The position numbers were made by a program, and so were the translations under genes. A model generated the notes under the pieces. It did no database searches. It was given only the letters and a program-made list of their open reading frames with translations, and was not told the DNA's origin. DNA of 64,000 nt from Prostheceraeus crozeri. Its lineage: Eukaryota; Platyhelminthes; Polycladida; Euryleptidae. Location of the stretch: NCBI GenBank assembly GCA_907163375.1, contig CAJQUW010016925.1, forward strand, positions 124,001 through 188,000. Reading direction: 5' to 3'. Position 1 is the stretch's first letter. Every line of letters starts with the position of its first letter. Shown in pieces: positions 1 through 12,899 of this stretch.

Positions 1-190
1 GGAGTCGTAGCGATCGGAGCATTTTGAAGGAACTCAGAGCAATCCGCAGGCGACGCACGACTGTTTTTCCTATCTCTGTAAGGTATTAAAAATTTCTTTT
101 TGCCCACTTATTAAGTTCTTGCATGTGCCATCTGTTTGAATCAGTTTGCACTTCTAGCAAAGTGACACGATTAAACAATCTAATTCTGTG
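1..190 (+). mobile_element. hAT-like MITE, copy 1 (cut by window edge)
   Basis: It matches the right parts of the copies at 9632-10151 and 35086-35507 and ends CTAATTCTGTG, the family's terminal inverted repeat. Its left part is outside the window. Confidence 0.75.
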
Positions 191-950
191 GTTCAGAGAG
201 CCTCGTCAGATGAACACTATCTCAGCACTATCATAGCGCTCTCATCCGAAGGTGTTTCAAACAATAGCACTGTCATAATAAACTTCAGATATTGCTAGCG
301 AAAATACTCATTGGTTTCATATCAATCGATTCGATTTCTTGATCTTAACAATAGCAACTGTCAGCTGATCATGACGCCACAATACGAAAATACGAAGTAA
401 CATAGAAAGCCGAAATTCGTATAAATTCTGGATGAATGTTTCCTAACCATGATAAAGATTTATCAGATGTCGCATTGCTGTGTAGCGTCTGAAAACGCTA
501 TCTTAGCGTTCTCATTGCCTTGTTAGTCACACTCGGGTCGGGACATTGCGTCAAAAGAAAACAGTTCATACAGGACATAAGAAATGTTTGCGTGTGACAC
601 AAGTAAAAAAGTATTTGCTCTCGCAGTGCAACATCTGTGATCCATACAACTCATACATTCGTCAAGGAACCTGACGCTATCTGATGATCTGATGTCTATG
701 ATTATATCTTTCTTCAACAGTTGAAAAAGGAGATATGCATCAACTGCGCTTACACGAGAACGCAATGCAAGTCATTTAGAATCATGTCGATGTAACCGAA
801 ACTGCCATAGCTAATGCATATGCATGGCTAGAGTGCAACAATGCTGGTTCATATCAGTTTCGACATTTAATTTACAAGTACGTCGACAGTCATCAAAGAG
901 GATAGGAGATTTGGAGCAGATGCACTGAAAATAGAAGAACCTTTAAACCA
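191..950. other. No recognised feature
   Basis: AT-rich sequence with only short frames. I see no conserved coding motif, RNA or repeat border. Confidence 0.5.
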
Positions 951-2625
951 GGGTTGGCTTTTTGCCGGCTAAAACTGGTTTTTGCCACTAAGTGGTAAAA
1001 ACCAGGTAAAAACCGGCAAAAACTGGCAAAAACAGGCTAAAACTAAAATTCCGAAAAATCAGTCTATTTCTCCACGAAATGATCGACAGCAAGTTGGGGT
1101 TTAAGTATTACGGTGCATGCGGGTTTACAGTTTGCAACTCATATCTTCCAAAACATGATATTCATTCTGTGATGGAGCCACATGATATGTTTTTAAAACG
1201 AACGACAAACGATGTTGTCTTTTTTTACGATTGCTCTACCCTTTTCTTGTGATTTAAGAACAAATGTAGACTTCATCACCATTTTGGCTCTTTGGTTCAT
1301 GTAGCAGAAGTTGTTACTCGCAGAATTATCATCGAATGAATGAAAAAATGAAAATGAATATATGAATGTAACTGGTTTATACATATAACTAAATTAAGCA
1401 AACCACTTTCTTCATATGGACGAGCTTCAATAATTCCACTGTCATTCTTGTAGGTTGCGAGTGTTCAGCAAGAGTGTAGAGCATTTTAATAGTAGCTTAG
1501 GTTTCTTCAGATCTAGATTCGAACCCAGGTCTCATGAACGCAGAGAAAACACTGTCAAAAAGTCTATGCACCGGAAAATCTCACCTCTCAAATCAAGCAA
1601 TGTGCAACAGTCACTTAGAATGCATTTCTATTTTTTTTAGAAATATACTAAATGTACTAATGCTTGTGACTGTAGCAGGAAATCATGATTTGCAAGAACA
1701 AACAATAATTAAATAACATAGTTCGCACCAGCAATCTTGATAAAGTGAGGTATAATGTATGTCTGAACAGCTTCAGTTATAATTTCAACAAAAGAACATG
1801 TCCAGAAGCTGTAAAATTAATATTGTTAATAGAATCTGAGAGCGACAAACAATTTTGACATTATTGTTATGTACAAGTTTGTTTACAGTTCTTGAAATTT
1901 CCATATTTTGAGCTCAAATCAAAACTTTGCTTTCGGTTTTAAATTCATTTAACATAACCTTATCATCTAAATATGTCAGGGTAAATTACCATGACATGAA
2001 AAATGTTGAAGGGGAACATTTTTAATCTAGTCCTTCTGGGAGTGCAGGATAAATTTCATAATAATACTCGTGTAATCAAAATGGGTATGGGACATTTCCC
2101 ACAGATTTAGAAGACAAGCTATTCTATGAGATCAACAGGGAGGTTAATCGTAGAAATCCGAGGCCAGATTTCTACATTTCCTACCCTTCTAGCTTAACGG
2201 AATGCCTGTTTTCGATCTTTTATGTAGAGCCAAGTGATTTCCTTCCAGCATGGACGTCTGTTGCATCTTACAATGAATGAAATTCGTAAAGCAACAAAAT
2301 GCGTGCACACTTGGAGGAATAATGTACAACAACTTTATAACAATATTTTTTATGATAATTCATATTCTTACACCTATGCTTGGAACACATTCTTGATTGA
2401 AATACAATATTGATAGGTTTGAATTGTGAAAATACAGGCCTAAATGTTTATTGAATGATGAAAAAGTAAAATGAACTTATTGCGACTAACGTTCATCAAT
2501 AAAGTATGGAGTGACAATGATCCCTTAGTACCCAAAAAACTTAAGTAGTAATGCTGTAAAAATAGTTTTTGCCAGTTTTAGCCGAAACATGTTGACAAAA
2601 GCTGGTGGTTTTTACCGGCCAACCG
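951..2625. mobile_element. Non-autonomous TIR element with ggcaaaaactgg subterminal repeats
   Basis: Both ends carry inverted GGTTGGC followed by repeated ggctaaaact / ggcaaaaactgg blocks (about 951-1045 and 2555-2625). The 1.5-kb core has no transposase frame. The superfamily is unclear and the borders are approximate. Confidence 0.55.
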
Positions 2626-3324
2626 TAAACACTAAATAAGTAAAGTAAGCATACATAAGTACACACTAACGGAAATGAAAGTCCTCGAGAAGTCAAGCGA
2701 AAACAATCTCCCATTGCCAACCTGCGTCGCCAGTCGACAACTTCTCTCTGATCTTATTTTTTGTCTCCTTACGTTTTCAAATGCGCTTTCGATGTGTGAC
2801 AACCGTGTCTTCTACAATCAGCTGTTTGTAATTCAAATGTCATGTTATTGCAAACGGTGGAAAGTGAAAGCAAATGCTTATCTGGAGGATTATTGAGTGA
2901 TACATGAAAAATCTTTAACTCTGAAAACTAGGAAATTGTCGGCATATCTAAATCCGATCTCTTCTATCGTGATCTCCTGTCCTTGTCCTAAGTAAACTTT
3001 CAAGACTTACTGCTGTTCTCGCAAGATCGCCAAAATTGCAAAAATTCCACTATCAAAACAAAATTCAAACGCTAAAAATCGGTTGTTGATAGTTTCCATA
3101 TGCAACACATATTTCAAAATTTGTCAAGTCTTGCGGTCAAAATACATTTGTACAAAATATTGCAATATTTCACGGTCATCATCAGGGTGAAAATGATAAA
3201 GAGTGCAGGTTAGTGACATACATAACTTTGATAGGCACTACATGGAGAATGGGAAAACATAGTCAAAATATGAGCCATTGGATATCACACATAGTGCTTC
3301 ATGAAATTGATGCTTAAATAATTG

Positions 3325-3520
3325 GTTAAATATCTGAAGAGAATGACAACTATTAAGTCAATGCAAGACACCAACACCCTTGATTCCCCGACCGCACTCG
3401 CCTGACAGGAATCGAACCGAAGTCCGCGGTGGAGACGAGGCCGCACCTTCTTCACTAGGCCACGCGGACGGTTCAAGAGGAATGCGAGTGAGGGTAGTCA
3501 TCTCCAACAGCTTATAGTCT
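3325..3520 (-). mobile_element. tRNA-derived SINE, minus copy of a head-to-head pair
   Basis: On the minus strand the B box GGTTCGATTCC lies at 3408-3418, with a tRNA-like A box (GTGGCCTAGTGAAG) upstream of it and a shared tail. It faces the plus-strand copy at 3705-3930. A piece of a further minus-strand tail is visible at about 3614-3665. Confidence 0.75.
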
Positions 3521-3704
3521 TACAACAGTATCGACAGCTTATTGTCTAACGCTACCAGCATTCATGTTGTAGGGAGACAACATATCAGCACGTCATCCGA
3601 CTACGTCACACAGTAGATTGACAACAAAGGTTTGTGGCAGCACATTATATTGAATACCTAAGGAGACAAAATGAATCAATAAAAAGGGACATTATGGGGG
3701 CGAT

Positions 3705-3930
3705 AAAAGGCGATATCACTTAGAGATCATCACCTTTTGAACCGTCAGCGTGGCCTGTTGAAGAAGGTGCGAGTTCGTCTCCACTGCGAACTTCGGTTCG
3801 ATTCCTGGGTTGGGCGAGTGCTGGCGGGGAATCAAAGGTGTTGGTGTCTTGTATTGACTTAAAAGTTGTTATTCTCTTCAGATATTCAATGTACTGCGAC
3901 AGAGCTTTGTTGTCAATTGTAAATGTTTTG
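3705..3930 (+). mobile_element. tRNA-derived SINE, plus copy of a head-to-head pair
   Basis: The A box region (GTGGCCTGTTGAAG) is followed by the B box GGTTCGATTCC at 3795-3805, then a tail ending in CTTTGTTGTCAATT. It is the same family as the copies at 19816-20226 and 35520-35820. Confidence 0.78.
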
Positions 3931-4119
3931 ATAGCTGTGACTTCTCGGAACCGCAAGCCTATGATGTCACAGAAGTCATGATTAATGTAGGAGTCAATAT
4001 GATGAATATGAATTGATGCATGAATATGATTGCCGCAAACAGATGACATTTCATGAAGCAATAAAGTACGTAGGTGTCTTCTCAAGAAATTTATTGGCTA
4101 AAAACAGTAATAAAAGCTA

Positions 4120-5760
4120 CAGTCCGTTTCATAAAAAGTGGATCATCCTGAAATTTGACTAAATAAAACATAAGTATGATACAGAAAGCATTTTTCATGT
4201 TATTTCATGTCCCTAATATATTTAAATGTCCCTATATAATCTGATTAGCTATGATACAGTAACGGTTCTTAAGAAGCTAATATTTTGTGGCCCTATCCTT
4301 ATTGTCAATGACATTACCAATTCGTCTAGGCATTGATTCGATGATATCGTTGATTTTTGACTGATCTAACTTTCTCCACTCTCTTTTTGACAGTGACGTA
4401 AGTTGTGATACGCCATATGTAGGTAGCAGTGAACGACGAACGTTGCGTTTTAGAATACTCCATACATTTTCTATGGGATTCAAATCAGGAGAACGAGCTG
4501 GCCAAGATAATGTCCTAAGCCCTAATTGAGACTTGCATAAGTTGACTCTACTACTCCTGTGACACGTAGCATTATCATCCATAAATAACCAAGTCGATGG
4601 ATCACCAAGTTGATCTGTCATTTGGCCAATGTTCATTCGTAAAACATTCACATAGCGTTCAGAATTCATTGGTTCCTTGCTGTATGTGAAGTTCAGAGCG
4701 GCCATTGGTCCAAATGCCAGCCCAAATCAGTAGAGTCGCACCACCTTGTACCCGGGGACGATGTAAATGTCTCGGAATTTCCTGATCAGATTTTATCCAT
4801 AATCTCAATCGACCATCACTATCCTTCAGACGGACTGATGCCTCATCAGACCAGACAACCCGATCCCATTGATTTCGCCAGTGACAATGACTCATTGCCC
4901 ATCTGAGACGTCTTTTTGCATGCTGATCTGATAATTCGATCTGAGAGGGCCTCTTACAGCTCTTGAAATTCGACTCAATAAGTCTTCTACGAATAGTGGA
5001 CTTAGAAATAGACGAGTCTAGTGCAGCCATCTCAGTTAACGAGAGACTTGGATCAACTTCAACAAATCTCAAAATTAGGCGGTCTCTACGTTTGGATGTT
5101 TTGCGTGGACGGCCAGAGCCCTCTTTACGACAGAGTCGAAAATCATCATTATGCCATCGATGCACATTTGTGTAAGGGACATTTAGTCGCTTGCTTGTAG
5201 CTCGCAAAGAAAACCCTGACACTTTGCCTTTTGTGAATGCGATCTCATTATTGTTCATTTGTGCTTTGTATTGTTTTCAACCGGTAAGAGATAGATTTCT
5301 AGCTGAAAGCAATCAGGAGTGTTGCCAACACCACCGCAACGAAGTCAGGAAGCTATGGAACATGAAGTCCAGTTAATCACATGTAGCAGTTACATTATTG
5401 TTGATGAATAATGGTGCTATACTGGCTCTGATTGACCGATTTTCTTTATTTTTGTTTTGCTTGATAGCTTTTGGCTTGTAGAACAACATATTACATAACA
5501 AAGGAAACAAATGTAATTTTATAAGAGTGATGTATGATTTTGTGTAACATTGCTAAATGAAGATCAAATTATCTACTACTTTTTTATCTATAACAGGAAA
5601 GCAACTGAATATTCATGCTTGAAATTTCCAACAGTGATATTAGCAAGCACAACTGACATATCTTCCAAATTTCAGAGAAATTCTTTCAAGTTTGGCGGAG
5701 TTAGACAAAATTGAAGTTAAGGCGATGTTTAAGGGTGATCCATTTTTATGAAACAATCTG
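4120..5760 (-). mobile_element. Tc1/mariner transposon
   Basis: 1641 bp flanked by TA. Terminal inverted repeats start CAG...GTTTCATAAAAA and TGGATCA at both ends. It carries a Tc1 (DD34E) transposase on the minus strand with one frameshift, so it is inactive but fairly young. Confidence 0.9.
4277..5258 (-). pseudogene. Tc1 transposase (DD34E), frameshifted
   Basis: Two overlapping minus-strand frames make up one transposase. The first, 5258-4659, holds the helix-turn-helix region (ATSKRLNVP...), the GRPRK AT-hook-like motif and the first catalytic Asp in WSDEAS. The second, 4705-4277, holds the second Asp in MDDNATCH and the Glu in SPDLNPIENVW, with 34 residues between the last two as in Tc1. 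The frames meet at about 4700, which implies a single one-base shift. The family cuts and pastes DNA into TA sites in the nucleus. Further stops were not seen. Confidence 0.9.
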
Positions 5761-5961
5761 TATATACAGGCCCTACGCTTCGCGTATTCACGCTTCTTCA
5801 GGGGTAAAATGCTAAAACTGCCAACTAAAAGCAGTCAGTGCAGCGTACAGGAGAGCGCAATGTCTTGACGCTGGGTCTTTAATACGGTATGGTACGCGGT
5901 GTGAGAATCAGGAATCAGACATCGATCAGTTCACGTTTACGGTTTATCGTAGGTTTCAAGC
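5761..5961. other. No gene; possible retroelement end fragment
   Basis: Contains an imperfect palindromic stretch (tacgcttcgcgta). A similar phrase (cctacgcttct) recurs at 6832, beside the Penelope remnant. Confidence 0.3.
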
Positions 5962-6029
5962 ATTTTATTCTATGCATACATAGACATCCCCATTTTACTA
6001 TTCATAGAGTGTTGCTGTAAAGTAGCACT

Positions 6030-6551
6030 TTACAGGTCATGGAGAAAAAACAAGTTATACGATTGTTGTTGATTGCAAACAACAACGAGGGAAGCTTTCG
6101 TATGTATATTTTCTTTTTCATCTAATGCGTCAGTTAAATAAGTATCAAATTCTTCTTTTGTAAAGAATTTTGATGTTTTTCTTTGATGACTTGCTTCAAA
6201 CGATTTCAGTAATAATGTTAAACGTGGAAACTTCTGAAGCTTTTCTCCATATAAAACTTGAAATTTGTTGTTAATCATTGAATAAAATGTCCACAAACTG
6301 GTTGGAGCATATTTTTTCTCACGCTGTAAGTAGTCGAAGTATTCGATGAAGTCACTTTCTGTTGGTTTATCTTCTTTCTCGGAAAATCTGATGAAAGAAT
6401 CCCACGCATTATTGTAGCGCTTAGCACTTGCACGTGGAGTTAAGTTTTCAATAATTTCGCTGGCTGATCGCTTCATGATAACCTGTTTTAGCACTCTCCG
6501 CCTATTTGTTTGAGTAGCAGCCTTTATTATGATTCTTGAATCAAATTTCAA
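6030..6551 (-). pseudogene. Tyrosine-recombinase N-terminal fragment (Crypton-like)
   Basis: 173 residues resembling the SAM-like core-binding domain of eukaryotic tyrosine recombinases: RASAKRYNNAWDSFIRF, then APTSLWTFYSMINNKF, then FFTKEEFDTYLTDA. The catalytic domain with the R..HxxR..Y residues is absent, so this is a truncated gene. A 17-bp inverted pair (ATTTTATTCTATGCATA at 5962, its complement near 6639) brackets it, suggesting a small element that moved as a unit. A host-derived recombinase fragment is possible. Confidence 0.6.
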
Positions 6552-6678
6552 AAATCACAAGTTCGGATTGACAAATCCAGTGAGCAAGAGACTTCTACAT
6601 GACCAAAGAAGTTTCTAATGGCCATCATTTCTTATATCTATGCATAGAATAAAATTACATACACTCATTGGCAAAGCT

Positions 6679-6766
6679 TTTTACAATACTCGTAAACTTT
6701 CTATGACTTGATCGCTGCGCTCTCTCGTCATGGAAAGTTTACCTCGTATTGTAAAATGACGCTTTA
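6679..6766. repeat. Imperfect hairpin
   Basis: Arms of about 28 bp beginning TTTTACAATAC and ending GTATTGTAAAA, with the phrase GTAAACTTTC in both. The loop is about 20 bp. Probably the end of an adjoining element. Confidence 0.5.
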
Positions 6767-6839
6767 TCAATTTCGTGTAAATAATTGTAATTAAATGAAC
6801 CGAGCTTCGCTCAACCGAGTGTCCACTGGATTCCTACGC

Positions 6840-8060
6840 TTCTCCAGGATATCTATGGAGAAGTCATCGATAGCGGTAATTAGATTGCAATTAAGTCTGT
6901 AGTCAGCCAAAGCGCTGCTGATTTTACTGTTAAAAGACCGACTGTGTTCATTGAAGCGGAATTTAAAAGGGCTATTGGTCTGCCCGACGCACTCATTGTG
7001 GCAAAACTTTGCAAGTGAACTTGCAAACTAAAAATTTTCTCTGACAAGTGTAATTACTAGGTAGCTAGCTACAGGGAATACAATTTTCGTGCATTTTTAA
7101 TTTAGGTTCACATTGCAGACTCTTATATAAATTAGAGTTAGGGGTATCAACCAAAGTTACAGGCAAGAAGTAATTTTTGATGAGGGTGTGTATTTTTCGA
7201 CTAGTGCTATCATTAACGCATTTAATTTTTAGGATATTTGTTTTGTTGTAGGACTTGGTTTTCTGTATGAGCTTTTTACTTTTAAATGTGCTGTTGGCAT
7301 GGAAACCGCTGTGTTGGAATTTTTTTCTCTTACTTGCTCTTAGCACTATCAAAAGAAGCTTGCGAGCTGCATCTTTTTTGTACGTATTCTACCAGATTCT
7401 TTAAATGGTTGTCTTTAACGTGGCTAGGAACGTAACTACCTATAAGTAAAGCGGTACCGGTGTGATAAGGCTTTTGAACCAGCTATGATTTATTTATCCA
7501 TCATTTAGATGACTACTCAAATCGAGGAAGTTTAAAACACCGTTTTCTGGTATCTGTATGGTGAAGTTAATGTTCTCGCTAATATTATTAAAGACATCCA
7601 AAATTACAGAGAAGTCAGAATCTTCTTCAAAAGGACCTGTAATAATGTCGTCTATGTAGCGAGCACAGAGATCCGGACGAATATTAAATCTATTTTTCAA
7701 CTCACTCAAGGCCACAGGTTCTAACTTATGTAAACAAATAATGGCAAACAGCTAACTGAAGTGGGAACCTTTAATTTGCAGATAATGTCTATCGTTATAC
7801 CTAACTTCATAATTATAGTATATCAAGTTTAACAATTTTGCAACTGAATCCATATCCAATCCGCGACTATTGATTTTATTCCAATTTTCAGAGGCAAATT
7901 CAATAACTTGTTTCAATCCATCATAAATAGGTATGCTGGTATAAAGGCTTTTACATCTAATTTAGCTCTATTTAGCTTTTATTACTGTTTTGTAGCCAAT
8001 AATTTTCTTAAAAGACACCTCCATACATTAATGTAGGAGTTGATATTTTTATCAAGGAAG
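6840..8060 (-). pseudogene. Penelope-like element remnant (RT + GIY-YIG)
   Basis: Read on the minus strand, a reverse-transcriptase piece (about 7494-7715) has the YIDD catalytic box in ARYIDDIITGPF. A basic linker follows (7065-7352), then a GIY-YIG nuclease-like stretch near 6890-7010 (CVGQTNSPFKFRFNEH). This order, RT then GIY-YIG, is that of Penelope-like retroelements. Many stops and shifts separate the pieces, so it is old. Confidence 0.7.
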
Positions 8061-8474
8061 AAATTAAGAAAATAGTGATTATCAACAGGTCATGTAATTG
8101 ACTAAGTATTTCAGCTTGAATTTAGTACCCACAAGGTATTTACTTTGTCTTGAACTCAACTTATTTCCTTGTTACTGATTTTCGATCGAAATGCTGCGAT
8201 ATTTTGTAAGCTTCATATGACACAGGATGAATATAAGCCTATTTTAGTAGCATGGTTTGCCGTCTCAACAGGCGTTTATTAATATAAGCCTAACACTTAA
8301 GTATACGCGTAGTTCATTCAAGTTTGGCAGTATGTATATGCACACCAGCATATTCTTGTGCATTTTGTTTTATTAGAGAGCTTGCTATTGCTAGGTGTTA
8401 CGATTATCTATTCATCAACTGGAATTCTTCAACCGCGCTGGATTTCTCTCGATTGTATTGCTTTATGTTTTCAG

Positions 8475-8595
8475 GATTCCACACACTTTTCCGTGTTGAA
8501 ATGAATGATCCCAGTGTTTCAGAAGAAAGAGGACGACTTTTTGTAACTGTCCATGACCAGCAAGGAGACTTCCAGGAAGCAGAGTTGACTGATAG
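8475..8595 (+). CDS. Lipase B exon (PLAT domain, first half)
   Basis: After a TTTTCAG acceptor this 121-bp exon encodes FHTLFRVEMNDPSVSEERGR and more, closely matching lipase A exon 9 in sequence, length and phase. It ends at GTAAGA. It is the first recognisable exon of a second pancreatic-lipase-type gene. No catalytic-domain exon was recognised in the 8.4 kb upstream, which is filled with mobile elements, so the rest lies beyond the window or is lost. Confidence 0.85.
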
Positions 8596-9631
8596 GTAAG
8601 AAGACCAATTTTAAAAATTCAAAATTGATAAAAAACGAATAAATTTTTAAAAACGGGTGTTTGCAATTTTTATATTAAATTATTTGAAAATAAAATTCAC
8701 CTGATCATGCAGATATTTCGGAAAAGTGAGATAGAAAAACCTCTTGTTTTGAGGGAAATGATTTTTTACCCGTGCTAAACATTTTGTCTTTTCCAGCTGA
8801 TGATGAGAATTTGTTTCTCTATTTGATGACATAAATATTCTGAATTTTATAGAAAGTTAATAGATTCCATGGCGTAGCCGGGGATTCCAAAGCTGACCAA
8901 ATAATACATCCAAACTGCGGCTATGATTAATTCAATGGTTGTGAGACAAGCATGTGCACGGCTCGAGCCAAAGCCAACCAGCTGTTGGCATAGAAATGAA
9001 GTGTTTATCGGAAGTTGACAAATGAAAATCGGCACAAAGTCGCGGCAAATTCTGGGAGAACTAAGTTGGGGAACTAACCACCAATGAAAAGCTTAGAATT
9101 GCACATGTGACTGATTCTAACCCAATAATGCTGCCGTTGACAAGTGTACCTAAATAAAAATGCGAGCAATTTATGTGCCACTATTGTGTATTGCATGACA
9201 CTTAACTTCCATTCTAGAGGTTTTATTATCAATTTCTATGGTTTTAGGCAAAGAGATCTACAACATAGATATCTAGCAATCCGACCTCTATGGTTTTTAG
9301 ATCATTCAGTAAATCTCCTGTGACCCGATGTCTGGGTGTCATGAGTGCACGTGCGCAAGTGTTCGACTAACAGAAGGTAACGCTGCCGCATACCCATGAT
9401 GTACACTGCAAGTGTGTGGCTGTGGCCCTCTTCCATTTAAAGTTAGACTATCATTGCAGACCTACCGTACTTCAAATAGCCTACGTATTTGCTGATCGCA
9501 CAGAGCTGAAGGTATGGAATTTTCGTGGGGGTATGAAACTGTGGGTGCAATTCAGTTAACATTGTTATCTGTTAATTGTAACCTCCAATTGTTATCTCAT
9601 TGATCAACTACACGTCATCGATAGTTAGAGC
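8596..9631. other. Lipase B intron, no gene
   Basis: Nothing recognised apart from AT-rich sequence; the short minus-strand frame at 8847-9035 has no family features. Confidence 0.5.
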
Positions 9632-10151
9632 CACAGAATTAGATTGTTTAATCGCATCACTTTGCTAGAAGTGCAAACTGATTCAAACAGATGGCACATG
9701 CAGGAACTTAATAAGTGGGCAAAAAGAAATTTTTAATACCTCACAGAGATAGGAAAAAAGTCGTGCGTCTCTTGTGGATTACTCTGAATTCCTTCAAAAT
9801 GCTCCAATCGCCACGATTCCTTCAGATTCGAAGAACTCAGATCATTGCGCAAATGTTTTCTCGATAATGTTGGTCTTTCCAGTCACTATTGAAACAACTA
9901 GCAGGCGCAAGAAAATACGTTCACAAACTTCTCTGTAGAACGTGACATCGTCTGTGTCTCATTGCTGTAGGATCAGTTGATAACAGTCATTGAAGCTTCC
10001 CACAATTTGGCGTGTTTAATGTTGAACTGGCTGCTCATTGTTCGATTGCTATGGTATTATGTCAGCAGATTGTGCCATCTCATTAAAGTTACATGTTCCA
10101 ATGTTTCCTTTCTAGTCAAACAGAAGAAGAGACGACCTGCCTAATTCTGCG
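9632..10151 (-). mobile_element. hAT-like MITE, copy 2 (full length)
   Basis: 520 bp with ends CACAGAATTAG and CTAATTCTGCG, flanked by near-identical 8-bp duplications (gttagagc / gttggagc). It has no coding capacity. Three other copies are in the window. Confidence 0.8.
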
Positions 10152-10159
10152 GTTGGAGC

Positions 10160-12150
10160 AGTGTAACAGATTTCGCTTCATCTCAATCTCTCATGAATGA
10201 GGAAAATATATATCTACTGGATGAATCTTGCATATGAATCAGAATAATTATGTATTTCGATTATAAAATGTAGGCAAGGATACGGAGCCGTGATAGGGCA
10301 GTTGCAAGTGCGTGTTCGGCGCTAACATGTGTTATTTTGGATCTGGTTGTGGGGCTGTGGAGCCGCTCTCCTGTGTTCTGTCGGGTCCGGAGTAGAGGTT
10401 TGAGAGCCCGGGGACTCGACACGAAATTGGGCTCGTAACGGATTGCGAATTTATTTCGGGGTCTGCTTGATTGCAAAATATTCCGGTTTTGCTTGCGATG
10501 ATAACAATGTGATTATTTTAATATAACAGTTATATCATATTCGGATATGACATGCGCATTCATTCGCATTACAGTGATGTAATGAACCGACGCAGCCAAG
10601 AAATATGTCTTCATTATCATGGTTGTTATTATTGACTGCGACCATCTTCTTGATCGGTTTGTCATCTACATCGACTTGATATCAATCGATTCTAATTAAT
10701 TAAAACAATGATGAATAACAATTAATTAAAACAATAATAGTTCCGTTTCACCACAGTTCACGAAGACTCAAGGCCAAATATTGGGAAATACATTCCCTAC
10801 GGTCGCGGTTATTTGATCTTTCAATTAAAGTTTTCGGATTTTTACAACAACAATGAATTTTTAAATGTATGCAGAAATGCTCTAATTACTTGTCTCTTAA
10901 TTCATACAGGCTAAAGCGGCTCCAAAATGTTTAGCCGAGCTGATGTTCCTCAATTTGTAGCCGCACCGTTAGTCCTTCGGCCCGGCTTGTATGTGAATCT
11001 ATGCAAGCAAAGTATCTGTGAGAATCATCCTTTTTCATCAACGTCTGTAATGTCAAGTAGAGAGTATATAAAGAAGAATTCACAGGTTTCAATATTTGAT
11101 GTTTCATTGACCTCTGCTGTTCACTATCTTAATTGAGCTTTATAGCATGGAATGTGTGTCACGTATAGAAATTGTCACAAAAGTCGTCGTTGAAAATCCC
11201 AAAGCAGCAGCTTGAACGTCCGTAAAAGACATAATTTTGGAAAGGAATTGTTCTCATTTTTCCTCACACATCATTAACGATTGACCACAAGGCTTTTGAA
11301 GTCAGCACATTGTCCTAATTCTGATCATCTTACATCTAATGATTGTTGTGAGTTTGATAACCAGATCAACACTCCTTTATCTAATATGAAATAATCGGGG
11401 TTATCGAGGGCCTTGCTTTGCAGAGAACTTTACATCATAGGAATTTTAGAAATATTGTTGTACAGAGCATTTATCACACTTGAGATCTCGACCTGTCACA
11501 AAGCCATTTCTTTTGAAACATGATTTACAGGAAAGCAACTCATCATATATTTGTTGTCCTTCATGTGATGCACGTGTATTGCACGGATATATCTGGTGTA
11601 TTAGTTAACCAATGCGGTGACCAAAGATTCAATTATAGAATTCTCAAACATAAATATACTGAATAATCGGTTTATAAAGAATTATAATTGGCATTTGTTT
11701 AACACTTATTAGTGCTTAGATTAATGTAATTACTAAATAATTTACAAATTACTAATTTATTCTTTCATTTGTTCACCAAATTGATGCATTTGTATTCATT
11801 CGCTGATCTATTTGCATGAAAGTGTTAATTTATGCTTCAGACTACTCTTCTTTCAGTAATATATTTCAGATTTGAACTTTTGTTCCTTTTCAAATCTATT
11901 TTGATGATCACATAGACAGAAACTGTGAATATAATGAACCAAATTGTGCTAATTTATCAATTTGCTGATTATTTTTGCAGATAAAGCCGCTTTTCTCTTA
12001 AATAATGATCATGTGTCGACTCACGTTGTATGTTGAGTGGGGTTGCGTTAGTAGCGTAGTTTGATGCGTGCATTAGTTAAACTTTAAAAATAGATTAAGA
12101 AGTAGTCGAATATCGCGCTATTGCTTCAATTTGTAATTTTACTTTTTCAG
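10160..12150. other. Lipase B intron, no confirmed gene
   Basis: A GC-richer patch at 10261-10480 and a 69-codon frame at 10927-11136 stand out, but neither resembles a known family. The rest is AT-rich. Confidence 0.4.
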
Positions 12151-12345
12151 TCCAATCATGATATACGGTGTCAGCAGACATCAATTTGTGGTAAAGACAG
12201 CAAGGCAATATAGCGTTATATCTAAGATAACCTTCCGTTGGAAGCACGAATGGACTATCACATCGCCAGGAACAATCCCAATTACAAGGACTCCAAAGAT
12301 TAAAGTTGATCACATCAAAATTTTCGATGAAGCGAAGGACAAGGA
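12151..12345 (+). CDS. Lipase B exon (PLAT domain, second half)
   Basis: Acceptor TTTTTCAG, donor GTAAGT, 195 bp, phase 2 to 2. It encodes IMIYGVSRHQFVV, ITFRWKHEWTITSPGTIPI and RTPKIKVDHIKIFD, the counterpart of lipase A exon 10 with two extra codons. The reading frame is clean, which argues for a live gene. Confidence 0.87.
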
Positions 12346-12899
12346 GTAAGTAGTCTGTCTGTGTACAGAACTTTGGGATACGTCAGGGCCGAGTGCATAT
12401 GATAAACGAAATGAGAAATGTTCTTATTTCTCTCGAAATTGCGAATAATAACTGCAATATAATTTCGATTATACGGTTATGTTGAAAGGAATGCCATGAC
12501 TCTGATTCATTATTGATTTCGAAATTCAGATATCTTCCTTTTCGAAAAACGCATTCGAAAAGCTTTTAAATTTTTTCTCACTGAGATGCGGATTTCTAAA
12601 TAAATAAAATGAATAGCTTGTTGGCTTATGTGATTAGATTCCTAGAAATTAGCATTCCTTGAAAGCTTAGTGTCAGTTTTACGGTGGTCGTTAAGAGGAT
12701 GGCATATAAAATCTTTATCGAAAGAAATGACATTGCAACATCCGTCCACTAGAATGCACTGTGTATAGCCTACCATGATGGTTTGACAATAGTGTGTAGT
12801 GAAAATCGGACACGGTCGATTTTGTGGCACTTCCAGCCATCATAACCATGCAGGATGTGGCTTATTCGAAAGCCCTCGACGCGGTCTATCCGATGGCAC

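Noticed and set aside
10927-11136. 69-codon plus-strand frame in a lipase B intron
   Set aside because: No splice support, domain or homologue recognised; the length is expected by chance.
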